Assembly (NCBI GenBank): GCA_943372725.1
Contig: CALRZT010000268.1
Span: forward strand, 1-7,132
Reading direction: 5' to 3'
Origin: CAMDHY01 sp943372725
GTDB lineage: Bacteria > Pseudomonadota > Alphaproteobacteria > Rhizobiales > Segnochrobactraceae
Length of the DNA stretch: 7,132 nt
Every line of letters starts with the position of its first letter. Positions within the stretch are counted from its first letter, which is position 1. Position numbers and translations under genes: made by a program. The notes beneath the pieces were generated by a model. That model saw nothing but the letters and a program-made list of their open reading frames with translations. It did not search any database and was not told where the DNA came from. Shown in pieces: positions 1 through 4,843 of this stretch.

Positions 1-1
1 G

Positions 2-79
2 GACCTCACCGACCAGGACGTCGCCGACCTTTCCGCCTGGTACGCCTCGATCGGCTTCACGGTGATCGTACCGCCCTGA
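2..79 (+). CDS. C-terminal end of a probable c-type cytochrome (5' truncated)
   Basis: Only the last 25 codons and the TGA stop are in the window; the gene enters from the left edge. The visible residues include LTDQDVADLSAWYASI, which matches the C-terminal helix of class I cytochromes c (pattern LsDqDiadLaayyas), the helix that packs against the haem after the distal methionine. The haem-binding CxxCH motif and the Met ligand would lie upstream, out of view. If the call is right, the protein is a periplasmic or membrane-attached electron carrier. The short tail TVIVPP is not diagnostic. The family call rests on one helix, so confidence is moderate. Nothing here shows which oxidoreductase it serves. 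Confidence 0.6.
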   Translation, partial: DLTDQDVADLSAWYASIGFTVIVPP

Positions 80-126
80 GGCGCGGTCGCACCGCTACGG
101 GCGATCGAACCGTCCCGGCGGCCGCC

Positions 127-146
127 GCGCACGCATCCGCGTGCGC
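127..146 (+). terminator. GC hairpin downstream of the cytochrome gene, possible terminator
   Basis: A perfect 8-bp stem, GCGCACGC paired with GCGTGCGC, closes an ATCC tetraloop and begins 48 nt after the cytochrome stop codon. There is no following T tract, so it is not a classical intrinsic terminator. It could be a transcript-stabilising hairpin or a U-tract-less terminator. Hairpins arise by chance fairly often at this GC content. Confidence 0.35.
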
Positions 147-157
147 TGCAGCATCCC

Positions 158-179
158 GCATGTTGCATAGCAGCAATGC
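158..179. promoter_or_regulatory. Inverted repeat resembling a LysR-type operator
   Basis: The core is TTGC-N6-GCAA (163-176), which contains a T-N11-A spacing typical of LysR-type regulator sites. The outer bases extend the symmetry: GCAT at 158-161 and ATGC at 176-179, with one extra G in the left arm. It is the AT-richest palindromic stretch in the 191-bp gap and lies about 92 bp upstream of the start codon of the small DUF3563-like gene. If the -10 guess at 214-219 is right, the centre falls near -56, a usual position for a LysR-type recognition site. Regulator identity is unknown. Confidence 0.35.
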
Positions 180-189
180 CGCTGGCGGG

Positions 190-219
190 TTAGCTGATGC
201 CGCCGGGCGGGACTATCTA
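190..219 (+). promoter_or_regulatory. Tentative promoter for the small DUF3563-like gene
   Basis: TATCTA at 214-219 is the best -10-like hexamer in this GC-rich gap. The poorly matching TTAGCT at 190-195 would sit at the -35 position with an 18-bp spacer. A weak -35 would fit activation from the upstream inverted repeat. The call rests only on hexamer resemblance. Confidence 0.2.
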
Positions 220-255
220 TCGGTGCGGAAACGTCCGGTGGGCTCCCCGATCTTC

Positions 256-263
256 AAGAGGAG
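256..263 (+). promoter_or_regulatory. Shine-Dalgarno sequence fixing the start at 271
   Basis: AAGAGGAG ends 7 nt before the ATG at 271. An in-frame ATG at 160 lies inside the inverted repeat and has no such site, so translation most likely begins at 271. Confidence 0.75.
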
Positions 264-270
264 CACTCCG

Positions 271-435
271 ATGCTGAAACCCTTCGCCAAGCGGATCTCC
301 GCCGCCCTCAAGCGGGCGCGCGATTTCGATCCCGAGTACGAGTACCTGAGCGAGGCGATGGACCTCGTCGACCTCGAGCGCCGCCAGCGCGAGATCGACC
401 ACGGCCTCTTCCGCCGCCGTCCGTTCTCGTTCTGA
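271..435 (+). CDS. Small basic DUF3563-like protein, 54 residues
   Basis: This is a short protein of unknown function. The N-terminal third (residues 1-17) is basic and amphipathic (MLKPFAKRISAALKRAR). It is followed by the family-like core, about residues 23-43, carrying YLSEAMDLVDLERRQREID, and a basic tail GLFRRR. The core matches the pattern of DUF3563 proteins, about 45-60 residues long in Proteobacteria, with AYL...DL.DLE.R.R..D. No signal peptide or membrane segment is evident. The start at 271 is chosen for its strong Shine-Dalgarno and because it gives the usual family length. It is monocistronic, with a palindrome upstream and a hairpin immediately downstream, so it probably has its own regulated transcript. 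In related bacteria such small arginine-rich proteins, notably the DUF1127 group, are often targets of LysR-type regulators or small RNAs. Applying that here is an inference. The family call is by pattern memory, not by a profile search. Confidence 0.7.
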   Translation: MLKPFAKRISAALKRARDFDPEYEYLSEAMDLVDLERRQREIDHGLFRRRPFSF

Positions 436-440
436 GGCCC

Positions 441-464
441 GGCCGGCCGAAAATCCGGCCGGCC
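441..464 (+). terminator. Strong GC hairpin after the small gene, probable terminator
   Basis: A perfect 9-bp stem, GGCCGGCCG paired with CGGCCGGCC, encloses the loop AAAATC. It begins 5 nt after the TGA at 433-435. No T tract follows, so it may act as a U-tract-less terminator or as a 3'-end stabiliser of the short mRNA. The A-rich loop in an otherwise GC-only region suggests that it is a real structure. Confidence 0.5.
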
Positions 465-600
465 CCGTGATCTCGCCCGCCTGACCCCGCAACGACCGCC
501 CGGCACCGCCGGGCCGGCCGCCCGGGGTTGCCGAACCGGCCCGCGCCGATCAAGGTGCCGCTGCCCGCCGCCGCGTGCGGACGGGCCGGCATCAGGCAGC

Positions 601-605
601 GGGAG
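601..605 (+). promoter_or_regulatory. Shine-Dalgarno sequence fixing the SDR start at 614
   Basis: GGGAG lies 8 nt before ATG 614. The upstream in-frame ATG at 575 would add 13 residues (MRTGRHQAAGANS) that are not part of the Rossmann fold and has no comparable ribosome site, so 614 is preferred. Confidence 0.65.
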
Positions 606-613
606 CAAACAGC

Positions 614-1402
614 ATGGCGGCGATCGACCTCGGCATTGCGGGCCGCACGGCTCTCGTCTGCGGCGCCAGCAAGGGCCTCGGCCGCGCCTGCGCGGACGCC
701 CTGGCACAAGCCGGCGTCACCGTCACGATCGTCGCCCGCGGCGCCACCGCGCTCGAAGCCGCGGCCCGCGAAATCTCCGCCGCCACCGGCTCGGCCGTCC
801 ACCCGGTCGCCGCCGACGTGACGACCGCGGACGGCCGCGCCGTCGTGCTCGCCGCCTGCCCCGCCCCCGACATCCTCGTCACCAATGCCGGCGGCCCGCC
901 GCCCGGCGATTTCCGCGACTGGGACGAGGCCGCCTGGCACGCGGCGCTGGAGGCCAACATGGTGACGCCGATCATGCTGATCCGCGCCACCGTCGACGGC
1001 ATGGCGAGCCGCGGCTTCGGCCGCATCATCAACATCACGTCCGCCGCCGTGAAGGCGCCGATCGACGTGCTCGGCCTGTCGAACGGCGCCCGCACCGGCC
1101 TCACCGGCTTCGTCGCCGGCCTCGCCCGCCAGGTCGCCCGCGACGGCGTGACGATCAACAATCTGCTGCCCGGCCCGTTCGAGACCGACCGGCTGCGCAC
1201 CACGGTGGCGGCGGCGGCGGCGCGCGAGGGTGTCGACACCGACGCGCTGATGGACCGCCGCCGCGGGGCGAACCCGACCCGGCGCTTCGGCCGGCCGGAA
1301 GAGTTCGGCATGATGTGCGCCTTCATCGCCAGTGCCCACGCCGGCTACATGACCGGCCAGAACATCCTGCTCGACGGCGGCTCCTATCCCGGCACGCTGT
1401 GA
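614..1402 (+). CDS. Divergent short-chain dehydrogenase/reductase (3-oxoacyl-ACP reductase-like), 262 residues
   Basis: This is a soluble Rossmann-fold SDR, probably NAD(P)-binding, of usual classical-SDR length. The nucleotide-binding glycine motif is at residues 16-23 (CGASKGLG, with Cys in place of the usual Thr). The first acidic loop is around 68 (AADVT), the NAG motif is at 91-93 (TNAGGPPPG), the conserved Asn is at 115, and the catalytic-type Ser is S143 in NITSAA. The C-terminal part has the PG motif at 186-187 (LLPGPFETD), then RFGRPEE and the dinucleotide-fold end LLDGGSYPG. The YxxxK dyad is replaced: the position 13 residues after S143 is S156 and the lysine position is R160 (SNGAR). 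The surrounding helix TGLTGFVAGLA aligns with normal SDRs, so this is a real substitution and not misalignment. This matches the beta-ketoacyl-reductase-like subgroup known to lack the standard catalytic tetrad. Its reaction is therefore uncertain, and it may be a non-classical reductase or a binding protein. It appears monocistronic and ends 24 bp from the convergent cyclase gene. Confidence 0.9.
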   Translation: MAAIDLGIAGRTALVCGASKGLGRACADALAQAGVTVTIVARGATALEAAAREISAATGSAVHPVAADVTTADGRAVVLAACPAPDILVTNAGGPPPGDFRDWDEAAWHAALEANMVTPIMLIRATVDGMASRGFGRIINITSAAVKAPIDVLGLSNGARTGLTGFVAGLARQVARDGVTINNLLPGPFETDRLRTTVAAAAAREGVDTDALMDRRRGANPTRRFGRPEEFGMMCAFIASAHAGYMTGQNILLDGGSYPGTL

Positions 1403-1426
1403 CAGCGAAGCTTTGCGCCGCCGCCG

Positions 1427-2641
1427 CTACGACAGGCCCGGGTCGAGGGTGAACAGTTCCTGCGCCCGGCCGACGCCGCGGAGCGCATAGCGGCCGACGG
1501 AGACGAGCCGGCCGCGCTCGGGCTCCGGCGTCGCGGCGGCGAAGTCGGACGACATCACCACGGTGCGGTCGACCGAGCGGCACATCGAGGCGATCCGCGC
1601 CACCTCGTTGACGGCCGGGCCGACGACCGTGAAATCGAGACGCTCGCGGCTGCCGATGTTGCCGTAGAGCACGTCGCCGACGTGCAGGCCGAGATAGACG
1701 CCCGTCACCGGCCGCCCCTCCGCCGCGCGGCGCTCGTTCAGCGCCTGCTGACGCCGGCGCAGCTTCACCTCCGCCTTCAGCGCCGCCCGGCACGCCTCGG
1801 CGCGGTCGGCGCCGGTGAAGACGGCGAGGGTGCCGTCGCCGATCAGCTTCAGCACGTCGCCGCCGGCGTCGTGCACGGAGGTGATCACCGCCTCGGCATA
1901 GTCGTTCAGCAGCGGGATGATCTCGCCCGGCGGCGCCGTGTCGGTGATCGTCGTGTAGCCGCGCAGGTCGGAGAACCACAGCACGGCCCCGAGCTTGTCG
2001 GCGACGCCGCGGGAGATGCGGCCCGACAGCACGCGCCGCCCCGCGTCGCGGCCGAGATAGACCTCCACCAGCGTCGCCGCGACGCCAGCGAGCGCCCCCG
2101 TCTTCATCACCAGTGCCAGGGTCGGCAGCAGCCGCCGGAGCGCCGCGAGCCCTTCCTCCGAGAAGCCGTCCGCGCGACGGGTGGCGAAGTAGGAATAGAC
2201 GCAGTCCATGCCGCCGATGACGCCCTCGGCCGGAAAGCGGGTGACGTGCGCCACATAGTCGTGGAAGCCCTCGCCGCGCAGTTCCTCGAGGTGGCGATAG
2301 CCGCCGGTTGAGCCGGCGCCGATGCGGTGGCGGATCTCGTCGAGGCCGTCCTCGAGCATGCGGAAGAACACGCTGCTCTGCCAGTTGGCGGCGGCCTCGC
2401 CCTCATCCGAGCTGCCGTACTCGACGACGGCTGGCTCGGTCAGGCCCTCCTCGCGCCAGCGATAGGCCCGCCCCTCGTAGATCGGATGGAGGGTGTCGAT
2501 CAGCGCGATGCAGCGGCTGACGCCGAGGCCGGCGGCGGCGCAGCGCTCCGCGAAGCCCTGCACGAGGTCGGAGGTGTCGGCACCCCCGAGACCCTGCATG
2601 ATCAGCCACGCCTCGATGTCGCGTACGTCCGCGTCGTTCAC
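1427..2641 (-). CDS. Class III adenylate cyclase with N-terminal sensor-like domain, 404 residues
   Basis: Makes cAMP from ATP as a signalling enzyme. The C-terminal half (about 215-400) is a complete class III cyclase domain. Metal-binding Asp residues are D225 (FSDLRGYT) and D269 (IGDGT), adenine-specifying residues are K265 and D336 (LDFTVV), and the transition-state Asn/Arg pair is N345 and R349 (NEVAR). The K and D pair points to ATP rather than GTP. The N-terminal half (about 1-180) has no transmembrane segment or signal peptide, so the protein is probably cytoplasmic. Its motifs (TLHPIYEG, DYVAHVTRF) recur, as I recall, in rhizobial cyclases. Its end (DGFSEEGLAALRRLLPTLALVMK) looks GAF-like, but the ligand is unknown. 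Residues 190-215 form the linker. The start is GTG, supported by AGGTGAGG 5 nt upstream; an ATG slightly further upstream is out of frame and stops at once. The gene lies 93 bp downstream of the HAD gene on the same strand and could share its transcript. Confidence 0.93.
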   Translation of the reverse strand: MNDADVRDIEAWLIMQGLGGADTSDLVQGFAERCAAAGLGVSRCIALIDTLHPIYEGRAYRWREEGLTEPAVVEYGSSDEGEAAANWQSSVFFRMLEDGLDEIRHRIGAGSTGGYRHLEELRGEGFHDYVAHVTRFPAEGVIGGMDCVYSYFATRRADGFSEEGLAALRRLLPTLALVMKTGALAGVAATLVEVYLGRDAGRRVLSGRISRGVADKLGAVLWFSDLRGYTTITDTAPPGEIIPLLNDYAEAVITSVHDAGGDVLKLIGDGTLAVFTGADRAEACRAALKAEVKLRRRQQALNERRAAEGRPVTGVYLGLHVGDVLYGNIGSRERLDFTVVGPAVNEVARIASMCRSVDRTVVMSSDFAAATPEPERGRLVSVGRYALRGVGRAQELFTLDPGLS

Positions 2642-2646
2642 GCTCG

Positions 2647-2654
2647 CCTCACCT
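2647..2654 (-). promoter_or_regulatory. Shine-Dalgarno sequence for the GTG start of the cyclase
   Basis: Read on the minus strand, this is AGGTGAGG, ending 5 nt before the GTG at 2641-2639. It supports the GTG as the genuine start. A GTG start may lower translation of the cyclase. Confidence 0.6.
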
Positions 2655-2717
2655 GCATGCTTGCCTCACCGGTCGGCCGGGCGGTCATTGTCGCAGGAAA
2701 CGCGGCGTCTGTGTGAA

Positions 2718-2736
2718 GGGGCCGGCGGCAGGCCCT
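2718..2736 (-). terminator. Weak hairpin at the end of the HAD gene
   Basis: A 5-bp GGGCC/GGCCC stem plus one G-T pair and a 7-nt loop overlaps the HAD stop codon. On the minus strand it is followed by CCTTCACAC, with no real T tract. It could attenuate read-through from the HAD gene into the cyclase gene, but the stem is short for such GC-rich DNA. Confidence 0.25.
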
Positions 2737-3388
2737 AAACACGCTCGGCGAGGAACGCCCAGAGCGCCTCGTCCTCGAAGTCGCGGATGGCGAAGGTGGC
2801 GCCGGCGGCTTTCAGTGGCTCGACCGCCCCGAGGCCGGCGATCGCCACGGTGGCGAGCCCCGCGCCGGCAGCGGCGCGGATGCCGGGGACGGAATCCTCG
2901 AAGGCGATCGCCTCGGCCGCCGTCAGCCCGAAGCGCGACAGCGCCTCGAGGTAGGGGAAGGGATCGGGCTTCGGGTGCTTCACCGCGTCGCCGTGGATGA
3001 CGAGTTCGAAGCGGCGGGCGATGCCGAGCGCCTCCGTCATGTGGGTGACGTTGTCGGCCGGCGCGTTGGAGACGATGGCGAGCCGGAGCGTCCGTTCCTC
3101 CGCCCAGTCGAGTAGCCGCGTCAGCCCGGCCGTCTCGGCGAGGTCGGAGGCCATCCGGCGGAACATCGCCTCCTTCTCCTCGTTGAAGGCGCGCCGCGTC
3201 GCCGCGTCGGCGTCCGGCAACAGCGCCCGTGCGATCTCGTCGTTGCTCTTGCCGGAGATCTTCGTCCGGAAGTCCGCCCCCGACAGCGAGCCACCGCGGA
3301 TCGCCAGCATGGCATTGAAGGCGGCGAGGTGGACCGGGTCGCTGTCGGTCATCGTCCCGTCGAGGTCGAACAGCAGGGCGCGCAGCAT
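2735..3388 (-). CDS. HAD superfamily hydrolase, subfamily IA (beta-phosphoglucomutase/phosphatase-like), 217 residues
   Basis: A soluble cytoplasmic phosphohydrolase or phosphomutase. All four HAD motifs are visible. Motif I is FDLDGT with nucleophile D8 and acid/base D10, motif II is S107 in IVSNAP, motif III is K140 in HPKPDPFPYL, and motif IV is E164-D165 in FEDSVPGI. Residues about 15-85 form the C1-type helical cap, including KISGKSNDEIARALL. This places it in the subfamily IA/variant 3 group with beta-phosphoglucomutase, phosphoglycolate phosphatase and sugar-phosphate phosphatases. The substrate cannot be read from the sequence, and mutase versus phosphatase is undecided. The length of 217 is normal. 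The ATG at 3388-3386 is followed immediately by the motif I beta strand, so a later start is excluded; a GGAG lies about 10 nt upstream. It precedes the cyclase gene on the same strand (93-bp gap) and is divergent from the BKACE gene (229-bp gap). Confidence 0.92.
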   Translation of the reverse strand: MLRALLFDLDGTMTDSDPVHLAAFNAMLAIRGGSLSGADFRTKISGKSNDEIARALLPDADAATRRAFNEEKEAMFRRMASDLAETAGLTRLLDWAEERTLRLAIVSNAPADNVTHMTEALGIARRFELVIHGDAVKHPKPDPFPYLEALSRFGLTAAEAIAFEDSVPGIRAAAGAGLATVAIAGLGAVEPLKAAGATFAIRDFEDEALWAFLAERV

Positions 3389-3617
3389 CGGCGTCGGGCT
3401 CCGTCAACGGCGCACCCGGGGCGGCACGCGGGCAGGCCGCGGCTGGAGGAGCGCCGGACCCGCGGCCTGAATAGGCGCGGCCCGGCCGCCCCGCAAGCAC
3501 CCGCACCGCGGGTCTGCCGTGCGGCCCCTAGCCGGCACCGCGGCGCAGGGCTAACGCTGTCGGCCTCGCCAGAACGACGCCCACCCGAGGCGCCGACCAG
3601 AGCCCGAGGAAACAGCC
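3389..3617. other. Divergent intergenic region between the HAD and BKACE genes
   Basis: This 229-bp gap must hold the promoter for the rightward BKACE gene and probably the one for the leftward HAD gene. I find no convincing -35/-10 pair, operator palindrome or riboswitch-like structure. The best minus-strand TTGACG (3402-3407) is too close to the HAD start to serve it. The region is GC-rich and codes for nothing I recognise. Confidence 0.5.
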
Positions 3618-4544
3618 ATGGCCCGCAAAGTCGTCATCACCTGCGCGGTGACGGGATCGATCCACACGCCGTCGATGTCGCCGCACCTGCCCGTAACGCC
3701 GCAAGAGATCGCGGAGGCGGCGATCGGCGCGGCCGAGGCGGGGGCGGCGATCGTCCACCTGCACGCCCGCGACCCGGAGACCGGCCTGCCCGACCAGACG
3801 CCGGCCCGCTTCGAGCCGTTCCTGAAGGTGATCAAGCAGCGCTCCGACTGCGTGGTGAACATCACCACCGGCGGCGCGGCGACGATGACCATCGAGGAGC
3901 GCCTGCGGCCTGTTTCGACCTTCAAGCCGGAGGTCGCCTCGCTCAACATGGGCTCGATGAACTTCGGCCTCTATCCGATGCTCGGCCGCTTCACCGAGTT
4001 CGCGCACGCCTGGGAGCGGCCCTATCTGGAAGGCTCGCGCGACCGCATCTTCAAGAACACCTTCGCCGACATCGAGCACATCCTGGCGACCTGCGCCGAA
4101 AACGGCACCCGCTTCGAGATCGAGTGCTACGACATCGGCCACCTCTACACGCTCGCCCACTTCGTCGAGCGCGGCCTCGTCAAGCCGCCGTTCTTCGTGC
4201 AGAGCGTGTTCGGCATCCTCGGCGGCATCGGCCCGCACCCTGAGGACGTGATGCACATGAAGCGCACCGCCGACCGGCTGTTCGGCGACGCCTACCACTG
4301 GTCGGTGCTCGGCGCCGGCCGCCACCAGCTTTCGATCGCCGCCCAGGCGGCGGCGATGGGCGGCAACGTCCGCGTCGGGCTGGAAGATTCCTTGTGGATC
4401 GGCCCCGGCAAGCTCGCCACCTCGAACGCGGAGCAGGTCACCAAGGTCCGCCAGATCCTCGAAGGCCTCGGCCTCGAGATCGCCACGCCGGCAGATGCGC
4501 GGGCGATCCTCGGGCTGAAGGGGGCGGATCGGGTGGACTTCTGA
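3618..4544 (+). CDS. BKACE-family beta-keto acid cleavage enzyme (DUF849, Kce-like), 308 residues
   Basis: Members of this zinc-dependent TIM-barrel family condense a beta-keto acid with acetyl-CoA, giving acetoacetate and a new acyl-CoA. The founding member is Kce, 3-keto-5-aminohexanoate cleavage enzyme of lysine fermentation. Zinc ligands are visible as H47 and H49 (IVHLHARD) and E256, with the catalytic Arg/Asp at R252 and D257 (RVGLEDSLW); this spacing equals R226/E230/D231 of Kce. T83 (NITTGG) replaces the active-site Ser82 of Kce. Other family segments are LPVTPQEI (24-31), LNMGSMNFG (109-117), FGILGGIGPHP (198-208) and WSVLGAGRHQ (228-237). The substrate loop at 12-22 (TGSIHTPSMSP) has no acidic residue, unlike Kce, so a different keto acid is likely. 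A clear GAGGA site lies 7 nt before the ATG. It has no same-strand neighbour in this stretch and ends convergent to the molybdenum hydroxylase genes. Its specific substrate is unknown. Confidence 0.93.
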   Translation: MARKVVITCAVTGSIHTPSMSPHLPVTPQEIAEAAIGAAEAGAAIVHLHARDPETGLPDQTPARFEPFLKVIKQRSDCVVNITTGGAATMTIEERLRPVSTFKPEVASLNMGSMNFGLYPMLGRFTEFAHAWERPYLEGSRDRIFKNTFADIEHILATCAENGTRFEIECYDIGHLYTLAHFVERGLVKPPFFVQSVFGILGGIGPHPEDVMHMKRTADRLFGDAYHWSVLGAGRHQLSIAAQAAAMGGNVRVGLEDSLWIGPGKLATSNAEQVTKVRQILEGLGLEIATPADARAILGLKGADRVDF

Positions 4545-4576
4545 GCCCGAGGACTTAGCGGAGCATGCCGCGATTC

Positions 4577-4666
4577 CCTTCTCCCGCGACAGCGGGAGAA
4601 GGTCCCGACAGGGGGATGAGGGCCGCGCGGAGCGCGGAAGCGAAGGCCGGCGCGGTGCTCGCGGCC
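4577..4666. repeat. Intergenic hairpin repeat (REP-like), CTTCTCCCGC type
   Basis: The core is a perfect 11-bp stem (4577-4587 with 4592-4602, arms CCTTCTCCCGC and GCGGGAGAAGG) with a GACA loop. A second small stem follows, CCC-GACA-GGG (4604-4613), with the same loop sequence, then GGATGAGGG. A third perfect stem, CCGCGC-GGA-GCGCGG, is at 4623-4637, and GGCCGC at 4621 can pair with GCGGCC at 4661. This layout resembles the dispersed 'CTTCTCCCGC...GCGGGAGAAGG...GATGAGGG' intergenic repeats common in Rhizobiales genomes. Genomic copy number cannot be seen here. It begins 32 nt after the BKACE stop and may act as a terminator or mRNA stabiliser for that gene. Confidence 0.7.
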
Positions 4667-4787
4667 CCCCCTCCCTACCCTCCCCCGCGAGGGGGGAGGG
4701 TTTCCGCTTTGCTTTTGGCAGACGGTTTGCCCAACTCACGACGCGAACCCTCCCCCCTCGCGGGGGAGGGCAGGGAGGGGGGGGGCC
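4663..4787. repeat. Large mirror-oriented inverted repeat with G-rich/C-rich arms
   Basis: The left arm (4663-4702) and right arm (4746-4787) are reverse complements except for one base (A4677 against C4771) and a C/G run of 7 against 9. They are separated by 43 bp. Each arm is itself a hairpin (CCCTCCCCC with GGGGGGAGGG around GCGA-type loops). The spacer has a further imperfect palindrome, TTGGCA...TGCCCAA. The G-rich strand of each arm carries four or more runs of at least three G with 1-2 nt loops, a G-quadruplex-type motif. Because the element is symmetric, the BKACE transcript and the hydroxylase transcript would each meet first a C-rich arm and then a G-rich arm. It lies between convergent genes, so a bidirectional terminator or insulator role is plausible. 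It resembles dispersed intergenic palindromes of Alphaproteobacteria. The sequence is certain; the function is inferred. Confidence 0.85.
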
Positions 4788-4843
4788 ACACGGCACACCC
4801 TCTGCAGGGTTTCGACTGCTTTCGGCGCGGAAGGCCCACCCCC

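Noticed and set aside
2..79. The cytochrome c fragment as the electron acceptor subunit of the molybdenum hydroxylase
   Set aside because: Some IorAB/NicAB-type enzymes use cytochromes, but this gene is on the opposite strand almost 5 kb away with unrelated genes between; nothing supports a link.
160..270. N-terminal extension of the small protein from ATG 160
   Set aside because: The extension covers the operator-like palindrome and putative promoter, has no Shine-Dalgarno, and would exceed the usual family length; ATG 271 has a strong ribosome site.
498..514. 7-bp GCCCGGC/GCCGGGC hairpin upstream of the SDR
   Set aside because: Short and GC-only in a GC-rich spacer, with no feature linking it to termination or regulation; likely chance.
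308..1339. 343-codon open frame on the minus strand
   Set aside because: Antisense to both the small gene and the SDR; repetitive Gly/Arg/Ala/Asp composition and no recognisable family.
3402..3407. TTGACG on the minus strand as a -35 for the HAD gene
   Set aside because: The matching -10 would fall inside the HAD coding region downstream of its start codon.
614..4544. SDR and BKACE as parts of one degradation pathway or biosynthetic cluster
   Set aside because: They are separated by oppositely oriented cyclase and phosphatase genes, share no operon or visible operator, and neither substrate is known.
3528..4796. 422-codon open frame on the minus strand
   Set aside because: Antisense to the BKACE gene, with a compositionally biased product and no motif; the plus-strand BKACE protein has all family residues.
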